A stretch of DNA of 64,000 bases from CAWJLE01 sp963843645 (GCA_963843645.1 CAWJLE010000005.1:682001-746000); one strand, 5' to 3'; shown: positions 9,071 through 19,388, counted from the first letter of the stretch. The notes: generated from the letters alone by a model not told the origin. Translations and numbers: made by a program.

Positions 9071-10532
9071 CTAGCGGCTGCCGATGGTCGGCAGGTAGGT
9101 CCGAGTTGTCCTCTGGCCGGCCGGAGGAACCGGGGTCGGGGCGACGATCTGACCGGTATACTCGTATGCACCGGCGTCGAAGCCGCTTCCCAGCGGGCGA
9201 GCCTGAGGACGTGAGTTATTCTCGAAATCGACAAACTGCAGGCCGGCCACGTTGACGCCGATATTGATGGCCGGGCTCTTGGCCCGGAGGTGAAAGTCGG
9301 CCGCCATCGGGTCAACCGAAGGATAGACGAACATCGGATCAGCTCGGACGTAATTGACACCGTACAAGGAATCGGTTTCTCTGTAGGGGTGACCGAACCA
9401 GAGATTGTTGCGCATATCCACATCCGCGGCGGAGGTGTCGGGGAAATAGGTCAGCTGAACGTCGCCGGTGGCATATGCGACATTGTTCAGGATGTGAACG
9501 TTCTTACGCATGAGACCGGCGCCGATTTCCGCCCTCGCTTCTTTGGACATGAGAGTGTCTGTGCCGTTTCCGTAGCAGGTGTTGCCGATGATCCACACGT
9601 TCTCGCTGTCGAGAGGCTCGATGCAGCGGCCACCGTTGTCGAAGATCACGTTATTCTCGATCAGAATCGGCGGAATATTGCCTCCATGGTCGACGATGAT
9701 ACCATTGCCATCCGTGTGATCCGGCTCGTTGACGTCGTCGGGAGCTTCGCCCGAAATCCGCGCCGGTGCCGTCGTAGTTGTGATAGATGACGTTGCCGCT
9801 GATGACGGAATGGAACGTGGAGTAGTCGTTGTCGGCGGCGAAGGGTTTGCCGTCAGGGTGAATCGTAATGCCGCTGCTCCAGCCCTCGTATGGCCCGGTC
9901 GCCGGCTTTCCGTTGTCGTAATAGCCGTTGTCGTGGATGCGATTCCCGACGACGGTCAGGTAATCACACCCTCGCAACGTTCCCGTGGCGGCTCCCTCTG
10001 AGGCAATGCCGGATTCGGAGTTGTACTCGAAGGTGTTTCCTTGCACGACGACGTGGTGCCCGGGGGCCCTGCAGGACAGGGCGCTGTGAAACCGCCTGAC
10101 CGTGAGATCCTCGATTCGTATGTAGCTTTGGCCCTTGATATTGATCCCATTCCAGACGTAATCGCCCAGGGTAGGGTAGTTGCCCTGGATGACCACGTCC
10201 TCTCCGGGGTAAGCTTTGAGAGTGACGTAGCGATCCGGCGCGCCGGATGGCAGCTCGATGGCGTCGTCCTTGTTGCCGATTGCGTACACGCCGCCTCGGA
10301 TCAGAACAGTGTCGCCCGGCTGCAGCGATCGCGTCCCTTTCTGGATGCTTCGCCAGGGGTGGTCGATGGAACCATCGTTGGAGTCATTGCCGTCGAGCGA
10401 AACGTAGTAGGTGGCTCCGGCTGCTTCCGCCACTCCGATAAACTGCTGGCTGACGATCAGCTGTGAGAGAAGGGCCACGAGCGTGACCAGGGAGGCGAGA
10501 TTCAGGATTTTTCTGCGTGGAGCGGTCTTCAT
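9071..10532 (-). CDS. secreted parallel beta-helix protein, paralogue 3 (one frameshift)
   Basis: About 487 aa if repaired. Signal peptide LASLVTLVALLSQLIV, then YYVSLDGNDSNDGSIDHPW and the family's rungs. The frame breaks near 9748, just after HNYDGTGAD, where both paralogues continue without a break. In the shifted frame the sequence resumes as NEPDHTDGNGIIVDHGG and IENNVIFDNGGRC and runs to the end. One missing or extra base explains this, so it may be a sequencing error. Same inferred role as its two neighbours. Confidence 0.8.
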
Positions 10533-10598
10533 TTCGTGTCAACTTTCTGGGCGATGGGGGATCGCCTGTGTCTTTCATAATGGGACACTCTATCCTTC

Positions 10599-10628
10599 AT
10601 TATAAGGTACAGCAGGTCCTCTTTTCAA
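10599..10628 (-). promoter_or_regulatory. promoter for beta-helix paralogue 3
   Basis: Minus strand TTGAAA (10628-10623), 18-bp spacer, TATAAT (10604-10599), 67 bp upstream of ATG 10532. Confidence 0.55.
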
Positions 10629-10712
10629 TAGTCAAATGGTACTGATCGATTCATAATGATATAGTACATTATTCCTAATAGTACTGTGATACCGACAATG
10701 GTATTACGGTAC
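10607..10712. repeat. cluster of five GTAC sites upstream of beta-helix genes
   Basis: GTAC occurs at 10607, 10639, 10664, 10681 and 10709 in AT-rich DNA around and upstream of the promoter. The outermost reads, on the minus strand, AGTACCGTAATACC, sharing GTACCGTAA with the site at 3578. The surrounding gap 10533-10899 holds no gene, only this region and a terminator. Confidence 0.5.
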
Positions 10713-10733
10713 TTGGCCAGGAGATCGCTGGAA

Positions 10734-10784
10734 CCCAAACAAAAAGGCACCGTCACAAGGAAGTTTGACTCTTGTGACGGTGCC
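10734..10784 (-). terminator. rho-independent terminator of the first EPS operon
   Basis: A perfect 14-bp hairpin (GGCACCGTCACAAG, 10746-10759; CTTGTGACGGTGCC, 10771-10784; 11-nt loop) is followed on the minus strand by TTTTTGTTTGG. It lies about 115 bp after the last gene of the locus. Confidence 0.85.
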
Positions 10785-10899
10785 GTACTGTAATCTTGCT
10801 GTCTATCGAAGCAGATCGGACCTTTGTCCGAGTTCTGGGGCTCTAGCCCCGTTCTCTACGATACCTCCCAGTCAGTTGGATCATCCGCCTGCTGCCGAG

Positions 10900-13272
10900 C
10901 TATTTGGACAGCAGGCGACGCGCGTAGTCGCTCAAACTCAAGGCATCCAGGTCCCCGGTCAGGGACAAGGCGCTCCTGGCGCCGTCCGGCCAGAGCCCGA
11001 ACCGGACGAGCGGGCCTGCCGACTCTTCGATGTGGGCGACGAGACTGCGCTCGGTGTGGTGATTCTCCAACGTGGTCGCATCCAAGTAGACGGCGCACTG
11101 CGTTGCGGTATCGCCGCTGTCCACGATGTAGCCACGTTCCTGCAGCAAAGATATCGTTTGGGCGGGGGCCTCGTGGGCTACTCCGACGAAGGGCCGGGGC
11201 TGAAGTGGAAGGTCGAGTTGCGTGGCTTGCACCCGGCGGTACCGCCCGCTCCAAGTCGGCTCCGTGGCGACGCCAGCCAGGTCTCGCGCCAGAATCGTTG
11301 CCCGCGCGGAGCACTCAAACGAGATGTGCAATCCGGACGGGGTCTCAACGGCGTGCGCTTTGAAAGCGGATTTCTCTCGCCACCAAGCCGCGATATCCCG
11401 CAATCGACATACCCACACGGCTGGGCGCAGGCGCCTGGCCTGGTCGAGCAATTCCAGGAACGACTCAGCGCAATCGGAGCTGATCTCCGGATGAAACTGG
11501 AGAACGCACAGCTCTCCGCGCTGATGGGTTTCGTTCAGCATGCGTCCCCAATTCTGCGCCATAGCCTCCGAATCCAGGTTCAACCCATCGTGCATCTGCA
11601 AGTCGTCGGGCAGGCAAATGGGGATCTCGAGCAAATTGGGGCGCGAGCGAGGCAGGCAAGTTGCCTGGAGGGCGGCCTCAGGCTGGTAAAACTGATAGAG
11701 GGTATCGAAGACCGCCGCGGGGTGCGCCGGGGTCTGCGAAGAAAGGACGTCCCACCAAATTGCCTTGTTGCTGCTGTACTCAAACATGCCGGTAGGCAGC
11801 ACGTCGAGCAAGCCGTCAGTGCAGGACAGGTACGGGCAGCGAAAGCCGTGCACCTCGATGCCCTGGCGGGCAAAGGCGTCGACCGCTCTTTCAAGCTGCT
11901 CTTTCGCCTGGGCCGGTGGATACACGGAGAGGTCCAGGTGCTCGTACCCGTGGACCGCGATTTCCGCGCCCAGGTCCTGCAGTCGGTGTATGAACTGTCG
12001 ATTGCGTTCCACGACGCCCCCCGGCGTGGGGAAAGTTGGAGCGCAACCACGTTGAGCCAGCTTCTCTATCAACTCCACTATGCGCGCCTCCGCTTGCGCG
12101 GGTGAGAGCTGATACCGTTGCAGCAAGATCTTCGCGCGTTGTGCCACGTATCGTGGACCGCGTCTGGCATACCACTCTCTGAGCTTCAACCCGATTTCTC
12201 CCCGAGCTCCGATGTCGGCGCCGGCTCGAGCCGGACCGGTCCGCCGCAGACGCCGCGCCTCCGACCTCAGAAGGCGGAGGCCTTCGTACACTCTCTCCGC
12301 GGCCGCAAATCGGAGTGGAGAATGAATCTTGCGGTATCGTCCGAAATCCACAAGTTCCCCGCCGAACTTCGCTTTGAAGTCGCGTACACCGTAGGGAATG
12401 TCCGGCCAGCCCGCCCCGCCCCAATCGTACACGGAGTAGTGGTGCTCGTTCGACCACTCGATCGCATGCCAACCCAGATTCTCCGCCGGGTAGACGCCCC
12501 TTATTCTGCAGTGACCGGAATACCAGGCGAAGGCACGCTCCCGGTACAACAGCACTATCTTCGTTCCAATCGGAGCGTCGTGCCAGTAGGCGACGAAGAT
12601 CTTGAGACTATTCTGCGGCTGAAAGATGTCATAGGCGGCCGTAAACAGGCTCTTGTCGGCTACCGGCACTCTGGCTCGATTGTAGGTATCCCGGATCAGT
12701 GAGTAGGCGACGTCGACACCTTCTTGAGTCGTCGCGTCCGCGATGGTCACACCCTTTCGTTCGCTGGCCCTGACTCCCTGCCGGCATTGCCTGGTCAGGC
12801 CCTGCCACAAGTCCTCTTTGGGCCGATTCAGGTGCACCAGGAAGTTGAGATAGTTCTTATACTGGTAACCGTTGTTCGTTAGGGCTTCTTTTTCGCCACC
12901 GGCGGCCTTCAGCGGACGCACCTCGGTGAAGAGGATGTTCCTTCCCAGCCGAGCGTCGTGTTCGGCGATCAGGGCTTCTAACGCCTCAACTCCAAGCGCG
13001 TCGGGCATGCACAGAGGCTCCGCGTAGAAGATGGACCGTGAAGAGACCGGGCCAAAAGGGAAAGGCAGGGTCTGAACGCGAACGGCGACCAGGAGCGCCA
13101 CGACAGAGCCCCCGCCATCGAGCGCGGCGCGGAAGAACGGACGCTCTTTCCTGACCTTGCTGAAGACTTCATGCATGGACGACGTATGGAAGATGCTGCC
13201 CTTGGGATGTTTGTAAACGAATTCGTCCCAAAGCTCCGGAGCCAACTGGTCCACGATGCTGAATCGCTTCAT
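10900..13272 (-). CDS. fusion: FemAB/GNAT-like acyltransferase plus polysaccharide deacetylase-like domain
   Basis: About 790 aa. Residues 1-340 look like FemAB-type aminoacyl/acyltransferases (double GNAT fold): LTRQCRQGVRASERKGV, HDAPIGTKIVLLYRERAFAWY and WSNEHHYSVYDWGGAG match the FemAB pattern. From about residue 370 a NodB-type deacetylase-like region follows (GAEIAVHGYEHLDLS, HGFRCPYLS, VLQFHPEISSD), but the canonical TFDDG opening is not visible. The last ~170 residues have no recognised domain. Start at ATG 13272, eight bases after GGAG; the GTG nine bases earlier overlaps this site. Probably the last gene of the EPS operon, modifying the polymer or a surface-linked sugar. Confidence 0.75.
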   Translation of the reverse strand: MKRFSIVDQLAPELWDEFVYKHPKGSIFHTSSMHEVFSKVRKERPFFRAALDGGGSVVALLVAVRVQTLPFPFGPVSSRSIFYAEPLCMPDALGVEALEALIAEHDARLGRNILFTEVRPLKAAGGEKEALTNNGYQYKNYLNFLVHLNRPKEDLWQGLTRQCRQGVRASERKGVTIADATTQEGVDVAYSLIRDTYNRARVPVADKSLFTAAYDIFQPQNSLKIFVAYWHDAPIGTKIVLLYRERAFAWYSGHCRIRGVYPAENLGWHAIEWSNEHHYSVYDWGGAGWPDIPYGVRDFKAKFGGELVDFGRYRKIHSPLRFAAAERVYEGLRLLRSEARRLRRTGPARAGADIGARGEIGLKLREWYARRGPRYVAQRAKILLQRYQLSPAQAEARIVELIEKLAQRGCAPTFPTPGGVVERNRQFIHRLQDLGAEIAVHGYEHLDLSVYPPAQAKEQLERAVDAFARQGIEVHGFRCPYLSCTDGLLDVLPTGMFEYSSNKAIWWDVLSSQTPAHPAAVFDTLYQFYQPEAALQATCLPRSRPNLLEIPICLPDDLQMHDGLNLDSEAMAQNWGRMLNETHQRGELCVLQFHPEISSDCAESFLELLDQARRLRPAVWVCRLRDIAAWWREKSAFKAHAVETPSGLHISFECSARATILARDLAGVATEPTWSGRYRRVQATQLDLPLQPRPFVGVAHEAPAQTISLLQERGYIVDSGDTATQCAVYLDATTLENHHTERSLVAHIEESAGPLVRFGLWPDGARSALSLTGDLDALSLSDYARRLLSK

Positions 13273-13301
13273 AATCGACACTCCAAATAGTCCGGCCCGT
13301 C

Positions 13302-14522
13302 TCAGCGGATGGTTTCAGAGGTGGTTGCGGGCACGGTCCTCAATAGTGACTCGTAGGCGGCCAGGAGATGCCGGGCCTGGTGCGCCCAGGCCAGCTCAGA
13401 CTCTACCCTGTGCCGCCCCGTTCGGCCCATCTCTGTACGCTGCTCCGGAGAGTCCATGAGGCCGACGATTTGCCGGGCGAACTCGAGCTCGTCGTTGGCA
13501 CGCACGTAGATGGCTGCGCCCTGGGCAGTAACCCGGTGCTCGGGCAAGTCGAAGGCCACGACGGGCTTGCTCAAGGCCATGTACTCCGCCATTTTCACCA
13601 TGGTCGAGCGGTCCGTATAGGGATTCGAAGGATCTGGGGCCACGCAGATGTCCGCCGCCGAAAGGAGCGGCATCAGCGCATCGACCGTCAGCCAACCCGT
13701 GATCCATACGTACGGCTCCAGATGCAGCTCTCTGGTGAGCGCTTCGAGCTGGGGGACCATCTCTCCGGCGCCGATGAGCACGCAGAACACGTCGTGTCGG
13801 TCGAGATCGTGGACCAGGTGGTTGAGGGCCCTGAGCAGATAGTCCACTCCATCCTGTGGCCCCATCGTGCCGACGTAACCCAGGATCGTCCGTGCCCGCT
13901 GCCGCAGCTCTCGGTCCGGCTCCACCAGGCGCACCTTGCGGAGGTTGGGGCCTTCCCGCACCACGACGATTCGTTCGGCGGCCGCGCGGCCGCGCTCTAT
14001 GTCCATGGCCTTGTAGGATTCGTTGGGCACGATGATCAGATCGGCCAGCCGGCACGAGAGTTTCTCGAATCCCACCAACAGATCGCGCAGCAGCCGGCTT
14101 CCACCGCCACGGGCGTCGTACATCTCGGGCGTCAGGTCACGGTGATCGAAGACGAATCGTTTGCCGAATGGTTTGTAGAACGCGGCGATCAGCGCCAACA
14201 TGTCGGGCGGATTGTGGGCGTGCAGCACGTCGAAACCCTCGCGTATCCAGACGACCAGGGTCAGAACGAACACCGCGACCAGGGCGTAGGTGTATTCCAA
14301 TATAAAACCAAACACCCCCTTGCCCTCCGGTGGCGGTGGGAACTGATACTGGCGAAGACCATCGGGCGCTGTATAGACTGTGCCGTGCGAGGGGCGTGGG
14401 GAGATCACCGATACGTGATAGCCGGCCTTGATGAGGGCTTCGGCTTCGTTCCGCAGGCGTCCGTCACGACAGCCCGGGCGACTCTCCATCAGCATGAGCA
14501 CTTTCCCGGCGGTCGCCGCCAT
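13302..14522 (-). CDS. glycosyltransferase family 4-like
   Basis: 406 aa GT-B type enzyme. The N-domain starts VLMLMESRPGCRDGRLRNEA. The C-domain has LGYVGTMGPQDGVDYLL, VFCVLIGAGE, and a donor-site stretch with MVKMAEYMALSKPVVAF. It transfers an activated sugar to the growing repeat unit on the cytoplasmic side; the sugar is unknown. Start at ATG 14522 with AAGGAG upstream; the open frame further upstream is a shadow of the next gene. Confidence 0.85.
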   Translation of the reverse strand: MAATAGKVLMLMESRPGCRDGRLRNEAEALIKAGYHVSVISPRPSHGTVYTAPDGLRQYQFPPPPEGKGVFGFILEYTYALVAVFVLTLVVWIREGFDVLHAHNPPDMLALIAAFYKPFGKRFVFDHRDLTPEMYDARGGGSRLLRDLLVGFEKLSCRLADLIIVPNESYKAMDIERGRAAAERIVVVREGPNLRKVRLVEPDRELRQRARTILGYVGTMGPQDGVDYLLRALNHLVHDLDRHDVFCVLIGAGEMVPQLEALTRELHLEPYVWITGWLTVDALMPLLSAADICVAPDPSNPYTDRSTMVKMAEYMALSKPVVAFDLPEHRVTAQGAAIYVRANDELEFARQIVGLMDSPEQRTEMGRTGRHRVESELAWAHQARHLLAAYESLLRTVPATTSETIR

Positions 14523-14581
14523 TTCGTCTCTCCTTCTTCTTAACATAAACACTGCCAAGCGCACAGTCATGTGCGATGGAA

Positions 14582-15772
14582 CTACGGTGCGCGCTCGGCT
14601 TGAGTAACGGATCCTTCGGAATCCCGGTTCAGCAGGCTGGTGAACACAGCCTCCAGGCGAGAGAGGGCTACTTCCGGCAGATAGCCCTCGCGGATGATGT
14701 CCACGTTCACTCGCGACATGCCTGCCCGTAAGGGCGGGTCGTCCAACAGCCGGTTGATGGATCCGGCCAGAGCCTCGTGATCCCCCGGTTGAATCAGGAA
14801 GCCATTCTTCCGATCCTGGATCAGTTCGGGCGTGGCCCCGACCGGCGTTGACACCACCGGCAGGCCGGTGCACATCGCTTCCAGCAGCGCGTACGATTGG
14901 CCTTCGCCGTAGGACGGCAGAATGAAGATCGACGACTTCAGGAAGAGATCCAGCTTGGCTTGCCCGGTGACCCGGCCCAACAGGCGAACCGCACTGCCGA
15001 GCTTTCTCTCCGCGCATACCTGCTCCATTTGGACCTGGACCGCCGGATCGTCTGCAGCCCCGGCGAAGAGGAAACGGGCCTCCGGGTGACGCGCCAGGAC
15101 TGCCGGCACGGCTTTCAAGATGTCGAACACACCCTTTTCTGGATCCAATATGCCGACGAACAGGATTGCGCCCGGGTCTCGTTCAGTGCCGTACGTGACC
15201 TGATCGCTGATGGCAGCGAACGCCGGGTCGACCGCGTTGGGCACGACCTCCATCCTCACCGCAATCCCCACCTCGTCTCGTAGATAGCGCCGCCAGCCGT
15301 CTGAGAGGGCGACGATCACGTCGGGACGACCGAGTATCCAACGGATGACGCTACGGACGCGCGGGGAGCAATCGGCCCAATAGGCGGGAAAAGTGCCCGC
15401 CACCCAATGCGCAATGACCTTCGTTCCCAGAACGCGTCCCATCAAAATGAAGGCGCCGTACTTCCAAAACGACAGGTTCGGATTGATGGGCACATTTAAG
15501 AGCTGAGGTCGCCAGCGCAAACAGACCCAGACGAGCTCCAGTGCCTGGCGCAGGAAGTACAGGACGTTGATTGTCGCGAGCGTTCCGGCCCGTCCCGCGC
15601 CGTGCGGTCCGCGGCCGGTGTCGACGAGCATGAGCCGGTAGCGTTGTCGCAGCACTGGGGAGTCCAGCACGAACCGCACCAACGTGGCCCAGCCGCCGAC
15701 CTGGGTTGGGTCTGGCCCCATCAGCACCACCCCTGGCCGAGGGCCGGAAACAGACTGCTGCGTCCTGCTCAT
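14582..15772 (-). CDS. glycosyltransferase family 4
   Basis: 396 aa GT-B enzyme. The N-terminus is MGPDPTQVGGWATLVRF. The C-domain has VGILDPEKGVFDILKAV and the E-x7-E signature EGQSYALLEAM, followed by GLPVVSTPVGATPELI. ATG 15772 overlaps the TGA of the preceding gene (ATGA), so the two are translationally coupled. Acts in EPS repeat-unit assembly. Confidence 0.88.
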   Translation of the reverse strand: MSRTQQSVSGPRPGVVLMGPDPTQVGGWATLVRFVLDSPVLRQRYRLMLVDTGRGPHGAGRAGTLATINVLYFLRQALELVWVCLRWRPQLLNVPINPNLSFWKYGAFILMGRVLGTKVIAHWVAGTFPAYWADCSPRVRSVIRWILGRPDVIVALSDGWRRYLRDEVGIAVRMEVVPNAVDPAFAAISDQVTYGTERDPGAILFVGILDPEKGVFDILKAVPAVLARHPEARFLFAGAADDPAVQVQMEQVCAERKLGSAVRLLGRVTGQAKLDLFLKSSIFILPSYGEGQSYALLEAMCTGLPVVSTPVGATPELIQDRKNGFLIQPGDHEALAGSINRLLDDPPLRAGMSRVNVDIIREGYLPEVALSRLEAVFTSLLNRDSEGSVTQAERAP

Positions 15773-16895
15773 TGCTTCACGTTCTCCATCGCTCGTCTGT
15801 AAACAGCCATGGTCTTCGACGCCACCTGCTCCCAACTGAGCTCCGTTTCGGACTTTTGCAGCGCACGACGGCCCATCTCTCGACGCCGGCCAGGATCTTG
15901 CAGAAGCTCGACGAGCGCCGTAGCGAGTTGTTCCGGGTGTCCAGGCTCGACCACAACCCGGTTCGACCCTCTTCGACGGCCTCCGGGATACTCCCCACCC
16001 GAGTGCTGACGACCGGTTTCCCAAACGCGTAAGCCAGGTGGACCACGCCACTCTGCGAAGCCTGCGTGTAGGGAATCACGACGACGGCGGCCCGCTGAAA
16101 GAGCGCGCCGACTTCTGCCATTGGAATGAACTCGTTGCGGATCTCCACGCGACACGAATCGCTCGCAGCCAGGCGCAGCTCCCTCGTATCTCCGTGCCCG
16201 GCGATCAGGAATCGGGCCGCTGGCACTTCCCTGGCGACGAGCGGCACGGCAGCCAACAGATCGTTGAGGCCCTTGTAGGCTACGATGCGCCCGAAGAAAA
16301 GGATCAGGTCAGGCTCCTCTGGGAGCCTGCCCACAGCCAGCTGCTTGTAAATGGAATAGGCGCCATGCGGCACGACGTTGACCTTCGAATCGGGTACGTG
16401 ATAGATCCTTTGCAGAGCCTGAGCCTGTTGGTCACCGTGCACGATGAGCTGGCTGGCCCAGCGAGCGGTGAGCCAATTGAGCAGGCGGACCACGGGCGCC
16501 GGAGGAAAATCTCCCGGGTGCGGAACGACATCGTGAACGGTGACGACCTTTGGCACCCCGCGAAGCCACGGCAGTGTCAACGGCAGCCAGGGATCGCCGC
16601 CGGATTGGTAGTGCAGCACGTCTGGCGCCATTCTGGCCACAGTGCGCGTGAGTTCGCCGGCCAAACGCAGTTTATACGGGTAGCGCCCCGGTGGATAATC
16701 GATTAGCCGCAGCGACACTTCGGGCTCGACGAGACGCCTCTGGCGCACGAATCCTTCCATGTCGAGGATTCCCGGAAATTGTTCGGCCAGGTTCCGCCGC
16801 GCCAGGAACAACGTTACGTCGTTGCCCGCGGACAGAGCGTTGGCCAGAGAGATCGGATATTCTGGAACGAACAAGCCTATCGACGCGATCCGCAT
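15769..16895 (-). CDS. glycosyltransferase family 4 (one frameshift)
   Basis: About 375 aa. N-domain MRIASIGLFVPEYPISLANAL; C-domain FFGRIVAYKGLNDLLAAVP and AYAFGKPVVSTRVGSIPEAV. The frame breaks near 15960 just after EEGRTG; the shifted frame continues VVEPGHPEQLATALVELL to the stop that overlaps the next gene's ATG. A single base difference restores it. Its position between a GT-C membrane enzyme and two GT4 genes marks it as part of the EPS operon. Confidence 0.82.
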
Positions 16896-16925
16896 GCGTT
16901 CCTCGGGATGGGCAGCGGTCAGATC

Positions 16926-18458
16926 TCAATCCGCGACCCGGTAGCGATAGATGGACAGCGGTGTTTCCTCGGTTTGCTCACTGCCCACCGTTTGCAACGA
17001 GAGTTTCTTGCCCTGGATGGTCGCTTGCCCGGTCTCGTCAAACGCGATGGCCTGGGCGAAACGCGAGTCGTTCTGCAAGACGATCACGCCATCCGGGTGT
17101 TGGGTGACGAAGTCGAGCAGATGCGCCGCGTCGAGTGGTTCGTATTTTGCTCCAGGGGCGATGAAGATCCTGTCGGGGTGGAGACGGGTCATGAGCAACA
17201 CGTAGTACGTTCGGCCCCAACCAAAGAAATCGCTGATGAGCCCATCGTTGGGTGAGCTCAACTCTTGGTCGACCTGAGACACGATCTCGGCATTGGCTTG
17301 CGCGGCCTCGACGACCGGCACGGGGAATATGTTGTTGGCGTAGAAGCTCTGTGCCTTGCTGAAGGGGAGCAAGCCCCCGATCAGTGACAGTGGAACAATC
17401 GAAACGACGAGCAACACGCCCACCCATTTCTGGGCGCTCAGGCTCATTTGTTTGACTCGGGGCTCACCGCACAGCGCGGCAACGAAGGCCACCAGCATCG
17501 TGGTCGGCGCCAGATCGTACGTGCCCTTGGCGGACAACGTTCCCTGGAGTGATGAGTACAGGTAAAACGCCAGCACTCCCAGCGCGGGGACGAGCCAGAC
17601 CACCTGTGGCCGTCGCCGCACGACGGTTGCGGCGGCCCCGGCGAGGACACCGATCGCGACCAACGGCGTCATTCCCAGCAAGATAACGAGAGGGTGGAAG
17701 ACCAGGCGTTTGACAATCGTCGACAGCGTTACGGCCTCGTTGCTGCCTTCCAGAACGAGCTCGTAGTCGTGGAACGAGCGCGCACTGTAGAGGAAATCAC
17801 CATAGTAGACTTGGTTGCCGATCATCCAGGCTGCGGGAAAGATCGCCGCTGCGGCCATGAACACGATCGCCAGCCTTGGCTTTCTCCACAGGGCCAGGCC
17901 CAACAATGGGATCAGGAGCCAGCCCTCATATCTGACCATCGCCGCCAGCGTGAGCGCCAATCCGGCGAACACGGCGTGGATCCACGAGCCGCTCTCGCGT
18001 CTGGCCATGGAGAGGAGCGCCATCGACAGCACGACGAAGAACACGAACGGCGGCTGCGAGGACGCCTGGAGGCCGTTTCGGATGGCGAGAGGACAGAGCA
18101 CGTAGGTCAAACCCACCAACAATCCCGTGCCTTTGCTGCCGAACTCATTCCGAGTGAAGAAGTACAGCGGCACCGCCGTGGCTACCGACAAGACAATGCT
18201 CAGCAAGATGGGAGCGAGCACCGGATCGTGGATCAGGGTCATGGCGGCAGCGATCAGATAAGTGTGAAGCGGCCCCCAACGTCCGTGCGTGATGACCTGC
18301 GGATCTGAGAGCCACTGCCAGGCCGTCCACACGCGCGACACGGAATCGGCGTCGTCGGTCATCGAGAAGGGCAGCGCCAGCAGCCTGATACCCAGTCCGA
18401 GGCCGACCAGGAGCACGATATTCCACCGCTGCGCCTTGCGTGCCAGTTGGGTGGTCAC
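16926..18458 (-). CDS. GT-C type membrane glycosyltransferase (GT39/ArnT-like)
   Basis: 510 aa with about 9-11 predicted membrane segments in residues 10-370 and a soluble C-terminal domain of ~130 residues. The first periplasmic loop has TDDADSV, fitting the acidic motif of GT-C enzymes that use polyprenyl-phosphate sugars. GTG start at 18458 directly follows the TAG of the GT2 gene. May add a sugar or lipid-linked residue to the polymer on the outer face; donor unknown. Confidence 0.8.
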   Translation of the reverse strand: MTTQLARKAQRWNIVLLVGLGLGIRLLALPFSMTDDADSVSRVWTAWQWLSDPQVITHGRWGPLHTYLIAAAMTLIHDPVLAPILLSIVLSVATAVPLYFFTRNEFGSKGTGLLVGLTYVLCPLAIRNGLQASSQPPFVFFVVLSMALLSMARRESGSWIHAVFAGLALTLAAMVRYEGWLLIPLLGLALWRKPRLAIVFMAAAAIFPAAWMIGNQVYYGDFLYSARSFHDYELVLEGSNEAVTLSTIVKRLVFHPLVILLGMTPLVAIGVLAGAAATVVRRRPQVVWLVPALGVLAFYLYSSLQGTLSAKGTYDLAPTTMLVAFVAALCGEPRVKQMSLSAQKWVGVLLVVSIVPLSLIGGLLPFSKAQSFYANNIFPVPVVEAAQANAEIVSQVDQELSSPNDGLISDFFGWGRTYYVLLMTRLHPDRIFIAPGAKYEPLDAAHLLDFVTQHPDGVIVLQNDSRFAQAIAFDETGQATIQGKKLSLQTVGSEQTEETPLSIYRYRVAD

Positions 18459-19388
18459 CTACGCCTCCTCTTCCTGATCCGGACGGAGCAGGCCGGTGAT
18501 CAGGCCGCGGACCTCGACGATCTGACACTGCCTCCGAAATCGATGCGCCGCGTTCCGAGTAGTCCACATGAGGAGCACCCTGGGCGCGACCCAGCCCACT
18601 CTCGCTGCAGCCCGGCGCACCCGTTCGAAGCCACTCAGCGGCTTCTCGATGTTCAGCATGACTGCATCCGACAGGCCCTGCCAGTAATACCAGTTCTTGA
18701 AGTACTCCTGGGTCAGCCGAGCGGCGCGGGCGTGGTGATACATCAGGATCGTTGGATCGTAGACGAGATCGTAGCCCCACGCCACGACTTGCTGCCCGAA
18801 ATAGACTTCCCCATTCGCCCGCAGCTTGGTTCCTTGCCGGTCCAGGTCTTCCCGCAAGCCGCCGGCTCGCTCCAACAAGGTTCTGGGCACCGCCATGTTG
18901 CCGATGGGCAGCCAGCCCTGTTCTGTCATGTTTCGCCGCGTAGAACCCCAATCGAAAATGCCCAGTGGGTGCAGTATTCTGTCCGAAAGCCAGTCCGGTC
19001 GCGGCGCCTCCCAAATCCCTTCTATGGGCCCGGCGACCATTCCCGGCTTCGGCTCGCATTCACTGATCACTTGAAGCATCGCCGCCAACCATCCCGGGCT
19101 CGCAATGCCGTCATCGTCCATGAAGCACACGTACTGCCCTCGCGCATTGTGCCAACCGGTGTTGCGCGCTCGAGATACGCCGGTGACGGGCTCGTACAGA
19201 TATCGGAGATTGGGCGCGCTGCCGAATTCGGTGCAGACCTGCTTCGTCTCGTCTTTCGAGCCGTTGTCGACCACGATGATTTCGTACCGCTCCGAAGGCA
19301 GAGTCTGGTCGACCAGACTCCTCAGTGCCTTGCGGAGATAGTCGGCGCGATTGTAGGTTGCCACCACGGCTGAGATGTCGATGCCCAT
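18459..19388 (-). CDS. glycosyltransferase family 2
   Basis: 309 aa GT-A enzyme. N-terminus ISAVVATYNRADYLRKAL, nucleotide-binding VVDNGSKDET, metal-binding FMDDDGIASPGW, acceptor side PIEGIWEAPRPDW. The start ATG 19388 shares a base with the TAA of the upstream polymerase gene (TAATG); GGAGG precedes it. The longer open frame upstream is a shadow. Confidence 0.88.
   Translation of the reverse strand: MGIDISAVVATYNRADYLRKALRSLVDQTLPSERYEIIVVDNGSKDETKQVCTEFGSAPNLRYLYEPVTGVSRARNTGWHNARGQYVCFMDDDGIASPGWLAAMLQVISECEPKPGMVAGPIEGIWEAPRPDWLSDRILHPLGIFDWGSTRRNMTEQGWLPIGNMAVPRTLLERAGGLREDLDRQGTKLRANGEVYFGQQVVAWGYDLVYDPTILMYHHARAARLTQEYFKNWYYWQGLSDAVMLNIEKPLSGFERVRRAAARVGWVAPRVLLMWTTRNAAHRFRRQCQIVEVRGLITGLLRPDQEEEA

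Noticed and set aside
13302..15017. Long N-terminal extensions of minus-strand glycosyltransferase frames (for example up to 15017, 16051, 19637, 21199)
   Set aside because: Homology and Shine-Dalgarno sites place the starts at 14522, 15772, 19388 and 20881; upstream parts are out-of-frame shadows of neighbouring genes.
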